From: Enoplosus armatus
Taxonomy: Eukaryota; Chordata; Actinopteri; Centrarchiformes; Enoplosidae
Direction of reading: 5' to 3'
Assembly (NCBI RefSeq): GCF_043641665.1
Contig: NC_092192.1
Span: 2,949,658 to 3,013,657 of the forward strand
DNA: 64,000 bases
Below the pieces are notes generated by a model, which worked only from the letters and a program-made list of their open reading frames with translations, searched no databases and was not told the origin of the DNA. The position numbers were made by a program, and so were the translations under genes. Of this stretch, positions 23,414-37,405 are shown piece by piece. Numbering within the stretch: the first letter of the stretch is position 1; every line of letters begins with the position of its first letter.

Positions 23414-26400
23414 ACATTAATCAATTTATGGTTTCATCTATAAAATGTCAGAAAACAAACGTCCATCAAAATTTCCCAGAACCCAAATATGACGTCATCA
23501 AGTTGCTTGTTTTTGTATTCCATTTCCATACGTCTTTAAATTTCAGAGGGTGGAACCAGAGACTGTTCAGCATTATTTCCATCATCTAGAAACCAGCCCG
23601 ACTGTTTTCTCCAACGTGGCTGAGCTGATCAGCAGGTTAAAGCACCGTTTTGTCACCTCAGTGTGGATGAAACACAAAAACATGTTTTCAAATGTATCTT
23701 AGTCTTAGTCTGGAAACGCTGACCTCTGCCCCGAGCCACCTTCCTTCGATTAACCCCTGCACTCAGATCAACTCGAGCTGATCTTCACTCACTTGAAACT
23801 CTTCACTGACACTTTCTGGTTACTCGACAAGCTGATTAAACTTCACATACACCTGATGAGAATCCCTCTGCACACAGTTTATCGGAAGGTAACTGTTTTC
23901 TGGATGAATCGCAGGTCGCAGTGGTTGATATTGTACTCAGCAGAACTGTTGACAGACGGTTTCAATGGCTCAGGAAAGCATGACCGCTGAGGTAACACCC
24001 AACACAACTTTCCCCGCTGAGGGATTAATAAAGGATTATCTCTTATCTAACACGTCTCCTCACAAATGCACTGAAATGTATTGAACTTCAACATTGTAAG
24101 CACAATTTGTAGACAGTAACTTAAAGACAAATGCAAAACCCCACACACTCTATATGGTGTGAAGCATCAGTAAAAGCAGAGGACAGACTAACATTATTTA
24201 CAGGTGATCAATGTGAAGCTTGAGGCTGTAACAGTGCAACTCTCACAGGACTGCAGGACTAAAATTCAATGACTGATATGACAGTCACAACACACTCAGG
24301 ACCTCGACTGTCGCTGCTTGTGGCCGGAAAAACTGTCAGATTTTGGTGCAAATAGCTCAAACCACAGCTCAAGAAAAGGAAGAACGAACTCCGTACAAGG
24401 AGGAGGAGCTGGAGATAGGATTTATATTGGGACACACTGATGGTTTGATTTTGGATTCTGCAGTCAGGATCAATTAAAGAAAGGGCTGTTTGTGAGATTT
24501 CTGCAGCTGCGATGACCGTCGATGCATTTCAGGGAAAAAGGACAACACGTGTGTTTTTAACCAAAAGCACGAGAAGCAGGCAAAGGAGAAACCTGATTCA
24601 CAAAATCCAACAGTATCCATACAGTACGTAGAGGAAAGCAGACTAAAAGGTGATTCAGCAAGTAGGTTTAAGGGAAATGTCTGTATTTTTGTTTAACCAG
24701 AAACAGAAGTCTCGCTCTGAAATCTCACCAGAGGTGACAAGAACTCCAACACCAATCCAACGATCTGAGCCCGTCACTGGAAAAAACGAGCACGTCTAGT
24801 GGACGCTCTGTGGACGGGCCTACGTGCCCACAAGGATTACGTTGCAGCCATTGCAGCCCGTTCTGCTGGCTGAGGCGATCTACTGAACCAGTTCCAAAAC
24901 AATTCCTTCAGCACTTTACACGTAGGAGTGAAGTGCTGTTGAGGGTATATAGCTGAGCTATAACTCGGTCTCACAATAATTTCGGGAACACCCAACTATT
25001 TAGCAGCTGTAAAGCCACAGAAAAGTTGAGAAAATAAATATCCTCAGCTTTTAAAACAAATAAAAATGACTAAAAATACTTTGAAAATATGACATTTGAC
25101 ATAAAAAAAAAAAAAGATTTGGTGATGCAGCTGGATGAAAGAGAGATGTCGCCTGACGTGGAAGCTGCACTCTGTACTGTGCAAGCCGAACAAGGAACAA
25201 TCAGCATTTGGAACAATTCATAGCATGTGTTACGATTACTGTTAAGATATCATTTATATATTCCCAAAAAAATGTGATCCACAAAATTCAAATGTTATCA
25301 ATTCAACACTTTCAGATACTTTCCAGCAAAGAGTTTCCTGTAAACCAAATGCTACACAGACTCAGAGTAGCTGCAAACAAAACCTCTTTCAGAATCATCT
25401 GCCGATAAATTTAACCCAGTTTGGTAGAAAAACATTTTGGCCTCTTTTCCACTTTCTACCTACACCTGCTGCCACTTTTCTATTCAAGCTGCGACTTCAC
25501 CTCAAACGAGGGACACAACAGTAAAATTAGCGCTTTCAAGGCCTCATATGCACACCTGGACATGTATAAGATAAAATACATCCACCTTCATGTGTGTGAC
25601 GGAGTCTGTACAGATTTACATTTTGTACTGGATCGTTGTCTTGTGGGTTAACAATGAAATTATGGCAGCGAACGCCGATCACCGCCCATTAGCTCCTAAT
25701 ACTGCAGCAGACTGGAGGTGAACGAAACAATAAACGACTCACCTTCACTAGGAGTGACTGATCTGGATTGAATATTACCTTAAAATAAAAAAATGAACTG
25801 AAGACTTTTGGTTGCTAGTGTCTCCCTTTTGTCATGAGAGGCTTTGGTTCAGATTTCTGATTGTTTCAAGTAAAACTTCAGTGGCCCTTAAAGTTCACAG
25901 ACGTTCAGAGTTTGGGTCGTCATATGTTTCTGGAAACTGCTTTTCATAACAAACAATAAATAATAAATTAAATTTAAAAAAAAACACTTCTTTCTCGGCT
26001 TTAAATTCAGACAGAAGTTCATGAGTTGAGCGATTTTCTGGCAACTTAAAGATTAAAACTGCACTGTGAGATTTCAGAGGCTTTGCGACACCTTTTTTTT
26101 TTGACACCTTAATAAACCAAAGATCACAACATATGAATGTCATCTTCCACACAGAGATGAACTCATCTGGAGTGCTGCTGAGAGGTTATATTTCCTCCTT
26201 TCTGTCAGTGTGAATTCAGTCTTGATTACATTCTCTCTCAGTACTTAACTACCTGTAACAGTCAGTTTGTTGTCTTCCATGCAACTCCTCAACAGTTAAA
26301 TCTGACTTATTATTTCATGCAGTGCCAACACATTTAAAATACAGGGTTCCTACACATCATTCATTTTAAAAAGTCCTAATTCTTTTCTCCCTTTCAAAAC

Positions 26401-26915
26401 TCCACAACCTGCGTAGCCATGCATGTCTGTCCTAACTCATTAATAAATTAATTTCACGTCTTTCCCAGATCTGTGTGGGAATCCTGAGCAAACCATCAAA
26501 AGTGTCTTCTCTGTTTGCCTTTCAAGAAAAGTTCACAAGCTTCCAGAGTGGAAAACTCCCGTCTTTCTCATCAGCTCAAGGACATGAACCTAGTCTTCCA
26601 AAACCTTTCGGTCTTCTGCTACGACCAAACATTTAGCTGCCTGGAGAGTGTCAAAGGTGGTGGAGGGTGAGATTAATCATCAAAGCAACAGTCCTTCAAA
26701 CAGAACGGAAACAGAACCAGCAACAATAAATAAGAGAAACCAACATAAGATTTGGATGAGCACGAGCAGATGACTGATACCGTGTCGTATCGTTGGTATG
26801 AATTTGAAGGGAGTGTGAATATACTGGTGCCAAAACTCCAGGTGCTGCCGATCTCAGAGCCCACGTACGCCTGACACGGTCTGACAGACCAGTGAAGTCC
26901 CACTTCCTGCTCGTG
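23414..26915. other. 3' flank of slc25a14, no gene recognised
   Basis: A retroelement-tail-like sequence (cgctgagggattaataaagg) lies near 23985-24052. The remainder carries only short ORFs without splice context. The 3'UTR end of slc25a14 was not located. Confidence 0.45.
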
Positions 26916-29900
26916 TTAAAATGGGAGCTTCTTCAGCTGCTCGAAGGTAATGAAGAACTGAGAAATGTGTTAAAGAAAACTTCATTATTCTTATCACAAC
27001 AGAATACATGCTGAAGCTGCTCAGGGCCTCGTCTAATGCCAGACCTTTCCTGGGTCAACTTTGACCTGCAGGACTATTTCAGAGCGTTTACCTTCATTTT
27101 ACTTTCAAATAAGTCGTCTACCATATTCTTAAATAAAAGCCAATGGTCAAATAGTGGCAACAAAAACATTGAGGGGGGTAAATTACCTGGATCTGTATAG
27201 ATCAAAGATTTCAGATCCTATTCTGGGCTCTATGGAATTCCCCAGTTCTTCCAAGAACTACAAATGTTCAAAAGTGTGACTTCCCTGTTTTTCCCACCTG
27301 TGAAGGTTTTAAAAAGGATACGATGATGTTCCAAGGCCCCAGTCGCAGCCAGTTAGGCCAGAATCCCTTGTAGAGAGCGAAGAAGCCCTCGTTCTTCCAC
27401 GTCTGCATCACTCCGTCCAGTGTTCCTTTGTACATGGGGCTTCCCGACAAAACTCGCTGGTTCATCATACGGGTCCGGACCACGTCTACAGGGTTGGAGG
27501 CCAGAGCCCCCGCCAAGCCACACGTGAAACTTGAGCTGTAAACACATCCACACATGGAACAAGGTTAATGGACTAGAAGAGTCAAGTCAAATGCCCACCC
27601 TTTCAAAAAAAACAAAAAAACAATTACTGACGAACAAACACAGTGTCATACTGCACTGCAACCACTGGCTTCCAGTGCAGTTTTCATCACTGTATGACCA
27701 TTAAGTATGACCATTAAGCATGACCCCGCCCCCCCCGCCCCTTTGATCTGAAAAGAGAGTTGAAGAATAAATAAACTCACATGAAATGTGTCAAAATGGT
27801 GTCTCCCATGATGCCGGAGCGAAGGAGGTGCTTCTTCGTTATGTCATAGACAGGAAGTTCCACCCCGACGACGATGGCTGCTCGCTGCGCTGTGGGGATG
27901 ACACCCTGAGGAGGAGGACGATGAAGAAAATTGTAACACTATCAGAGTGAAGAGAGCTGACTCGACATACAGCAAGCTCATATTACCAGCTAACAAGATA
28001 CAACACTTCATAAGATCACTTTGGAGCTGTTGAAAGGAAGCCGTTTCCCCCTGCCTCCAGGCTTTGTGCTAAGCTAGGTAGCTTATTACAGTCCCAGTTG
28101 CTTGTGTGTGTTGCATGTGGAGTGGTGTTTGTGTCACCTGATAAGTGGAACTCCAATATTCTTTCTCTTTCAACTGTTTTTGGAAATATCTGGCTCTTTA
28201 GCTGCTAAATGCTCCACTGTGTTCACCAGCTAGTCTCTCACTGTGTCTGTCTTCTGTTTGGTGCTGGACAGGCAGCGTACAGTTGGTTTTTACAGCTATA
28301 TCTCTGAAAACAGCTGCCTGCTGCTGAAACTCGTGAGTGGAGCTGCAGATTCAAATGATTATCTGTAAGAGCAACCAGTTTCACATTTTGATTTATCATA
28401 AAATATCGTAAAATGTACTTTAAAGATTTGCTTGGTTTGGTTTTACTGATTTGATCTGTTGGCTTCAGTAAGCAGATATTAAATGAATGAAAAACTAATT
28501 AAGTTTTTGTATTATGACAATTTCAGCCATGAGGTCCAGTAAAAATGTAAAACTCATAAAGAATGAATGGGGCTCCATCTTAGAACACAGTGTCCACTAC
28601 CTGGAAGACAATTACGTATGTCCTCTATGCACATCCTTATACATAGTGATCCAGTACTCACTCTCCACAGCCCTCTGGTGCCCTCTGTTTGGTAGATGTT
28701 GATGAAGTTGGACATCATGCTGCCTTGGAGCAGACTGCCCTGCGCCTGCATCCTGATCTGCAACAAAAACAAACAAACAAACAAACGGTCAAACATTTTA
28801 AGACCATTATTTGTGTCAGAACTTAAGTATACGGATTCATTTTAAGCTGCTGTATCTGTAAATATTTTCAGTGAACAATTTACAAGCTGAATTATTATTC
28901 TAGGCACAAAAGACTGAACAACAACATTTAGATGAGGTGACAGTGAACCTGATACCCAAAAAAGCTCAGTTTAGAACAGTTAATCTTAGTCTATGTCCCC
29001 AGCTCAATCTTTGTCCCCAGCAGTGAGACTTACCTTGAGGACGTCAGTGGGGTTGGCCAGAGAGGAGGACAGGACTCCGGACACGACACCACAGAAGACG
29101 TTGATGACCATCGTCTCGTCTGTTGAAATTATATCCATTAAAACACAATCACAGTGATTAGCCTATAATTTACTATGTACAGATGTTACGATATGTTATT
29201 TCCATAGATCATGAAAGTATCATGCATGCTCTCCACTTTAAGAAATTGTGTGTTATTTTCAAAACACTAGTTGATCTCGTTTGGGACAAAACATTCGTGT
29301 GATGATAAACTATGTTTTACTTTATTATGTGTTTATTATATGTCTTCTTATTAATAATGTTATAAATATCAGCACCGGAAGTGCTCACTGTAAATTACTT
29401 ATACATACATACATATTATTACAATTAATATTAAATAGAAGGTTGATTTTGAGTATTCACTATTTTTAAAACAGCTGCTTTTAGTTTACAGATTAAAGTA
29501 GACGCATGCGTGGCAGCGTCTTCATCCAGGATTAACCAAAACAGCAACTACTGGCTGACTTCATTTGAGTTTTTGTTCCCTTTTTAAAAATTGTACAGAC
29601 GTGACATTTTCATACACTAAAGAGCTGTTTTAGTGCCATCATTTTTAGGGTGCTTTTTTAACATCTTGCCAGGGACAACAGCTGAAAATTAGCCTTACAG
29701 GCTACCTGCAGCTCATTTACTTTCACAGCTCATTTTGTTCTGTTGATAAATTGGCACAGTCTCTGTCAAATAAACAAATAAAATTCAATAAATAATTAAT
29801 GAGAAAATGAGCACCAAAGTACAAGGATGAGACATCAACACATCCTGCACAGGTAGAAATCAGCCCTTTAAAACCATCTTATATGTGGTCTGATCATCTG

Positions 29901-32900
29901 ATGTTAAACATCTGCTTTTTTGGTTCACACAAATATAAAGAACACAGTACGCTCTGACCCAAACAAGACACAAATTAGAGTGACACTTATTATAGCACTT
30001 CTATGATTGTTTTTTACATTTGATTCTAGAAAAGCTACGAATTCAGGATGTTGTTTAGGTTGCTACGAGAAAGTCAGGAAGGACAAAAACAAAAAAAAGT
30101 ATCTGACAGACAAGCAGTTCTTTTCAGGGATTATTGTCTAGTACTCTAGATTTTAAGAAATAATTGTTTATCTAATTTAAGTTATCTGCACAGTGTTTAT
30201 ATTTGCTCGAGCCTACTTGGAACACCACATGGGTGGAGTTAACTGTAATGTGTCTTTCTCACGCTGGTCTCTCTCTCGTGATGTGTCAAACTCCACCCGC
30301 CTGGCACTCCAAGCAGATCAAAACCAACACTGAGAACTATTTGACATTTCTGTTGGAGAGACAGCACACACTGTGCATTGGCTTGAAATCAACAGGAAAC
30401 ATCGTTAGCAATTAGCCTCGGCAGTGTTTGTCAGTGTTAGGATCTTATTAGTAGTAATCACCCAGTATGGTGTCTACTTTGGAGTAAGAAGCAGGAGGAG
30501 GAGGAGGAGACAAAATAATAATGCATTGAGTTTGGAACAATAGTTACAGTGATCCTTGATCAATATGACCAACAGTTAGTGTGGCAGTCCTCGCGCCGCT
30601 CATTTTTGGGACAGGGGAACGGGGCGTTCGATCCCACCACAACCACAGGGCAAACCCAAGCCTGCATCAAAACAAGCATTCAAAACACAGTGGCACCATC
30701 GTGGCAGAGGGCATGCAGAGAGGAGAGGCAAAACAAACAGAAACAAAAAAGAACAAGAGCGCTTTGTATTTTGGCAAAACATGCACACATTAAAAAGGTG
30801 AAATTAAGCCTCAGAATCAAAAACTCTTCATCATCTTCCTGATTCGTTTCCCCTGTTGTACTTTCCACATTAGATTCATTAGATTCAGATTCATTATTAC
30901 TATTATTATTCAAGTCCACTGAATGCACAAGTCATTTACCCTGGTTCATTGGTGCCGACACACAACAATCAGAAATGTAAAAACATCAATTTATGGTTTT
31001 CGGGGGAAAGTTACGTGCTGGATCTACTTCTTGGCGAACATCATCTTGATACAATGAGTTTCCATCAGCGCTATCATGTCTTTAAAACAACCGAAACCAA
31101 AAACTGTTCTCACTGCTGTATCTGGCAACTAGCACTGTAGCTGGAGATGCTGCACAGAAGCAATAGGCGGATGGATAAACTGTTCTTTGTTAAAAAGAAA
31201 TAGTTCCAACATGTAACTCCTCCAAAAGTTTCAGATTCAGTCAGTTTTACATATCTGAATACGTGGAGATTAAACAAACAAGACACATCAACCTTAGAGG
31301 GGTTGGTAGGGGTATTTTTTCACTTTGGACAGAGCCAGGCTAACAGTTTCCCCCTGCTTCCAGTCTATGCTAAGCTAGGCTAACCACGTTGTAACTCAGC
31401 CCAGAGTCAATGCACAGACATGAGATTCATATCAATCTTCTCATCTCAACAAATAAGCATATTTTCCAAGATGTTGACCTATTCCTTTAAGAAGTGTCCT
31501 CACAAATGACAGAAGTACAAGATGTTACTTCACTCTTTCAATAACTCCGTTCTGTTCTCCTACCTAGATCTACTCTATTATTCATATTATCTATCTTATA
31601 TACACTAATTGGCCATTAAATATTTAGAGGAGCAGAAGGGAAAGAAGAAAAAAAAGCAAAGTGAAAGAAAGAGAACAAGGAAACAGACAGAAGGGGGGGA
31701 TTGGAATAGAGATAGTGAAAGGTAATGCCAGATAAAGAAGGACGCAGTCAATGGGAAAAGACGAATGACAAATAAAAACACAGATGGACAGGGAACAGAG
31801 GAAGAGATGGAGCCAGTGGTCACAAACTTCCTGCGAGTCTCAGAAACATGCTGGCGCCAGCAAGTCGCTGATAAATGTAGCGCAAAGCCATTTGTCTGAT
31901 AACTGAAGTGGCTCTCTGTGTTTTTCTGCAGGGAGGCTGAAGTGAGCGTCGGAGCTCCCAACAACAAAAAACGATCCACTTTTATTTATTCATTTTTTTA
32001 GTGCTACTGCTGAGCCTGCCTATTTCTGTGCACTTTACCCGTTACTATATTTCTTCCCCCAAATATGGTGTATGTGAGGTTTCCCTCCTTGGCTGTAAAT
32101 ACAAGGGCTGCGATGGGACAAGTGCATGATTTACTACACAGCAGCTAACGAACCTTCAAACATTTCCATTCACATAGTTATTATTCATGGAATCAAAACA
32201 TCACATGGTAATGATCTACAATTAACCGCTCTAATGTAGAACTGCAGCTATTTTTATTTATTGTATCGTTTAATCTGTAGATTATTTTCTTGATTAATGA
32301 TTTTGTCATTGTGTTGTGTCCACGGTGGCATCTTCAAATGTCCTGTTTTGTCCGAGCAACAGTCCAAAACCCAAATCTAATCAACTGAAATGATATTTGA
32401 CAAAGAAAAGCAGGAAATCCTCACATTTGAGAAAGTTACTTCTGCACACACGTTATGCTACAAGCCCTTAAGTCTTGACTGATTTGTCATTTGGATTTGT
32501 TTCCATGTCAATGAAATGTAGTAATGTTGTACTTCACATTGTTCATAAAAATAAGAGCTGTATGTCAGAATCGAGGGGAAAGCACATTGGAGCACTTACA
32601 GCTGCAGTGTGACTGTAGCCTGACTCACCCTCGTTCTCCCCCTCTCCTCTCTTCCCTCTCCATCCCTTCTTCATCCTGGAAACTCTTTGCCTCATATTTA
32701 ACTTGCAAATCAGTGCCGGCAGGTTAACACAATCACTCTGCTTGCAGGCGGGTCAACACAGCTCGTCACGACACATCCAACCTTTTTGTTTCTGGGTGTC
32801 GGGTGTACAGCCACACACAGTTGTAAGGACTAGTGTCACTGCACCAACATCACCAGGGCAAATTTACTGTGCACTTTATGGGTCTGTGCACTGATTGCAC

Positions 32901-35766
32901 ATTATTTAACACACAAATTCTGATGGTTCACAAAGTAAAGTGCAATTAGCTAATGTGGCTGTACTTTATTGATTCCCAGGGATAAATTCTCTGTAAATTT
33001 CTGAATTGACCTCATTTGAGGTAAAGTCTGACCACCTCGTACTTGAAGCCATTTGCAACAAACGATGAGAACATCATTAACTCGTGTGCATCGTGTCCCG
33101 GCATAAACAAAGCAGAATGCAACATCAGCAGGGTCAGAAATAAACGTTTTGGCTCATCTAACAAAAGACTACCTAAAGATTTGTTGGAGGTCTAAAGGAT
33201 TGAATAACCATTTTTAACCATTTTAGAAACATTAAAGTTTAAATGTTCCTTTCATTCCTTTTTCCTTCCTAAACTGTAAAACTAGTGAATGTATCACTCT
33301 GAAATTCAGTTGGGCTAAATTTAGCTTGGCTATAACAATTTTCAATTTGACCTACTTAAGTCTTAAGATGGAAACACACATAAAGATAAATTTGTATGTA
33401 AAATGTATTTATTTTTTTCCTCCAGAAATCAATTTTTCTTAAATATATATAAAAATCCAGACTGTCCTGCCCATGCTATGATGTGTTTTTAAAATACACT
33501 TTTCATTTGCACTCAAATTACAGGTTATGCAGAATAAAAAGTAGTAAATACCAGCGAGGACTGTATCTGCCCCCCTCAGAGTCAAAGGTGCAACAGAAGA
33601 TGCTTCACTGCAGTTGGGACTTCACTCTTTCAACACTGTACTATTGGCTACTTATTAACGGACTGAAACCTTTTCTACCATAGCATCAGTTAACTGGCTA
33701 AAATTCAGGAAAATGACTTGGGCGCTACTGCTGCCAAATTCTTTGCTGTTGCTGCTAAGGTTATCTGCTCTCAGCAGTCAGCAGTTCAAGGTTGTTTTTT
33801 CTACTTTAACTGACATTAATGCTTATAGACCAAACTCAGTTTGCAGGAGATTGCATCAGCCTGAAACCATTCAGAGCTGCAAAGTAAATATTAATCTAAA
33901 TATGAACGGTGCTGCTCGCTGTCAGTGCCATTCAAACCACCTCCGTTGTTCATTGTTTGGCCAGCTGTTTTTCTAGATTGATATCTTGTAGTTGACCATG
34001 TAGTTCAACATTTCAGGTGACTTCTGTGACAGTAACTAACTGAAACCTGTGAATTAAAAGGCTAGTTTCCTTCCCTGTAAGTTTAGAGCCTTATGATGGA
34101 AGAGTTGATAAGAGAGGTCAGCAGAAAGGTCGACGACAGGATGTTAGAGGCAGAAACAGTTCACACTCACCTTCTGGATGACTGACAAACAGCCTCTTCA
34201 GAGAGTTGTAGGTTCCTATCTTGATTGTTCCATAAGAAGCTTGTCTCAACAGAGCAGGAGAAATCCTAAGAGGAGAGGTCAAATATGTTTATTAACCTTT
34301 ACCCTGGATGTAAACTGAAGGCAGGTGCAGGAGAAGAGGGAGTGCTAATCATTTACTTCCCTCACTTAATTGTGTTTATGTGGCCTGCAAATCAACAACA
34401 TGTCTTATTGACGAATGTGAAACCCAGGCTTATTTTCTATTACTCAGAGGCAGAGATGAATCTGAACACCTGTAGGAACAAAACACTTGACTCACACCTG
34501 CTGCTTTAAAAGTCAAAGAGAAGCTCCTTCTTTCAAAATGGAGCACATTTCCTGTCCCGCTGGGCTTCTTTCAAATCTGTAGTTGGATTCAGCGATATCA
34601 CAGTTCAACCACCCACAAAGTGTAACAGCTCTGTGAGCAAAGCTTATTACTGCATATTGCATTGAGCCCATGCTGTTTCCTTCAACATGGAGCATATCGC
34701 AAGTGTGTAGCAAGAAGATAGATTAACTTAACAGCACTTTGAGTTTAACGGAAGCTCTCTCGGCCCGGGACTGTGTTCACACTTCCTGGAACTTGGTGCT
34801 GAAATTCTGAGGAAATTCTTATCTAGTTTAAAGTGTATTAGGAGTGAGGTAGGAAGGCTTCTCTGTAGCTCAGTGTTATTAAGCAGATGTGTATTAAGCA
34901 AAGGCAGTTATCTGGTAAAATGGTGCAGAGCAGATTGTGCAGGGATGATCCATGTTGTGCTGACTGAATGAATTACACGATTAAAGCTATATCACAGCCT
35001 CCGTTTGTTTCATCGCCATCAAACATGCACACCAGCAACAGCATTAATGGATATAAGACGACCTCTGTGTTGTCACTGATGACATCCATGTTAGTGAGAG
35101 TCTTATTTATGTAGATCCACCAAAAAAGCAATAGTTCAGTAAATACGACAGTAATTACTCTCTTCTAGTGTTAGAAAAGTCCAAATGATTCCCACATCCA
35201 CACAAATATCAGCAAATTACACTTTGATAGTTTTGTGATTATGGAGTGGTTTTCTGTGAGCATTAATTAAAAGGAAGCACGCTGGGATTCAACTTGATTA
35301 ACCGACAGCATTTAAATAGAGCATCATACATGGCAACAGGGTCAACACCACCTCTCCAGTGAGGTAAAAGTAAGTGTATTAAACTAAATCACTAAATCAG
35401 CTGCACAGGCTAAATAGTGTGTATACTAAGAATGTGACGTTGCAGAGCCTAAAAAAAGCACGTTCCATACCCCGAATAGAGCGCCCGGATGCCCTCCTCT
35501 TTGCCGATCCTGAAGAGGGCGTGGAACATGCCTCTGTAGCGCACCTCCGTGTACTGGGACTGACCCTGGACCTGTAGCCGGGTCTTAGTCAGGTCAATGG
35601 GAAATGTCCCTTAGGGTTAAACACATAATAACAATAAGAAGCAGAAGAAAGTTTAACTGAAAAACAAAATGATTGTGACTCAGGTCATCGATTAGGAAAG
35701 AGAGTCACAATGTGTAAAACATTTTTTTTTTTCTTTTTTTAAATCGTACAGCAGATGACCTAAATT

Positions 35767-35813
<47 letters not shown>

Positions 35814-36433
35814 TAAACTGATGCTTAGGTTTGTGACTCAAGTGTAACCATACAATAATATAATAACAGAGGTACAAACTGGGGCTACCTGCTAGGTTAA
35901 TTACTGTTATGAAACTAGACTACTGCGTGCTATAAAGTAAGCAGTGTGAGTGTGTACCAAGAAATAGACTTAATTCTAACTTTGTGAATCATGCACATCT
36001 GCAGTTGCAGGACAATGCATATAATGTGCACCAAAGAGCTTTTATATTCATTCAGCTGGATGCATCGTTCCCCTTTTGAAGCCAGCGCCACCAGCAGATG
36101 CTGGAACAGAATTTTCCTTTGACTGCAGATTCATGGAATTTAAAAGACTATTTGAATAGAACATGTACTGCTATGGTATTACAGCTATAAACCAGACAGC
36201 ATGCATGGCGGTTAAGGGTCTGCGTGCTGTGGTGCATCACGTAGCCTACCGAATTCTGCGACAATCGAGGCCATCCCTCCGTAGATGAACGGCTTCCAGT
36301 TCAAGTGGACCATCTCCGCGGCGGCGGCTGCTGCTTCCACCTGCTGCAGCCCCGCTAAAAACAACAACAGGCCGCCCAGACAGAGGTCAACACAGTGCTG
36401 CAGCCTCAGACAATACAACATGTCGGTAAACAT
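26916..36433 (-). CDS. slc25a14: Mitochondrial carrier SLC25A14 (UCP5/BMCP1)
   Basis: Coding exons on minus: 36250-36433, 35471-35609, 34171-34265, 29034-29119, 28662-28757, 27781-27905, 27322-27535, 26916-26957; 981 bases, 326 residues. It shows the three-repeat SLC25 fold with signatures [20 protein letters not shown] and [10 protein letters not shown], and ends [13 protein letters not shown]. The words [21 protein letters not shown] and MGDTILTHF fit SLC25A14 better than its sister SLC25A30. The protein sits in the inner mitochondrial membrane; UCP5 is linked to proton leak and anion exchange. The first ATG (36433) has a stop three codons upstream and adds a 40-residue hydrophobic leader; an inner ATG at 36313 ([13 protein letters not shown]) gives 286 residues. 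Human UCP5 also has a long hydrophobic leader, so 36433 is plausible. gpr119 downstream matches human Xq26 order. Confidence 0.95.
28028..28090 (+). mobile_element. MITE-like repeat, partial copy 4
   Basis: In an slc25a14 intron: gccgtttccccctgcctcc followed by ggctttgtgctaagctaggt, the core of the family at 10936-11276. The ends are not recognisable. Confidence 0.55.
31190..31490 (+). mobile_element. MITE-like dispersed repeat, copy 5
   Basis: Inside the large slc25a14 intron. It starts TTAA-AAAGAAATAGTTCC and ends GACCTATTCC-TTTAA, with the core ccagtctatgctaagctagg and tcatatcaatcttctcatct. Both ends abut TTAA. Confidence 0.75.
32955..33000 (+). repeat. Short retroelement-tail-like repeat
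   Basis: The phrase actttattgattcccaggga with the following aaattc-like bases resembles the widely dispersed fish repeat tail. Only this short piece is visible; recognised from memory. Confidence 0.35.
35763..35817. repeat. A / (TA)n / T quasi-palindrome in slc25a14 intron
   Basis: A run of A, then alternating AT, then a run of T lies between slc25a14 coding exons 1 and 2. It is self-complementary. Confidence 0.85.
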
Positions 36434-37365
36434 TGAGATCTAATGATGCTACAGTTCAAGGAGGCTCCTCAGCATCAGCATCCCAGCGTACTGCGCCGGA
36501 AAGAGACGCCCGCTGTGTCGAGCATAGAGGAGAGAGCCATCATATTTGTTGTGAGGTTGCTATTGGCTGCGAGTTCAGTCAATCAAAACTTTAAGCGATT
36601 CAATTGGCTGATGCGCCGGGGAGGGCAAACTACGACTGACTGTGGTGACAGCAACAGTGTCACGAGAATTAAATGAAGTTATTTATTATCAACGGAGACG
36701 CTAATTAACTAGCGAAATATAAATCTTCATTCTAGTTAAGATGTACAATTTAAATGACTGAAACTGGCTTTTTATTTGTCGTCTTTGTAACAGAGATGGC
36801 CGTCCCAACTGTTTTCGGACCGTTAGCCCGTAGCAGATGGCTCCCGCTAGGCTAACGGCTAGTCAGCTAACACTTGTGGAAATTACTAGCCAGCTTGTTA
36901 GCGATGTTTAACAGTTAAGAAGTAGTTACCGTTACATTCAGCCGACATGTCACGTACCTGTGTTGTCAATAAAAATCCGCGACCTGCTATTTCACTTGGT
37001 TTTCCATGACTTCACACATTTACGTGGCTTGACTTTGATAAAGTGCAAGCAGAAAACTTCTCGCCTGCTGTTAGCTTCCCATTTCAGCTAATGTCAAATA
37101 GCAGCTACACCAGAAATTAGCTGCTTCTTCTTCTTCTTTAAGGTTTAACGGCAGCTGGCGTCCTTAGTGTCGCTCTACTGCCATCTTATGGAGATAGTTA
37201 ACTCCTACAGTGTCCGGTTTGTCAGATTTTTGCCATCAATCCTGACCAAACATCTTCTGCCTTGTCCACTTCCATCACACTCCAGTGTGTCCTTTAATCC
37301 TACTCCTGTTAGAACTATGTTTGGTTTGATTTGTTCAACCCATACTAAAGCCATCAAAATGGTGA
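36434..37365. promoter_or_regulatory. slc25a14: slc25a14 5' flank
   Basis: Upstream of the slc25a14 start. ATTGG on + at about 36560 and 36604 are CCAAT boxes in the gene's direction. The G+C is raised and CpGs are present around 36490-36640. A short stretch with cttcttcttcttctttaagg then tttaacggcagctggcgtcc near 37122-37165 resembles a common fish dispersed repeat. The transcription start is not determined. Confidence 0.4.
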
Positions 37366-37405
37366 TCGATAGATAGATAGATAGATAGACAGATAGATAG
37401 ATAGA
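37366..37405 (+). repeat. (GATA)n microsatellite
   Basis: Nine to ten GATA/GACA units. Confidence 0.9.

Noticed and set aside
31605..31979. 124-codon minus-strand ORF with Ser/Phe-rich content
   Set aside because: Low-complexity A/G-rich intron sequence of slc25a14; no splice or homology support.
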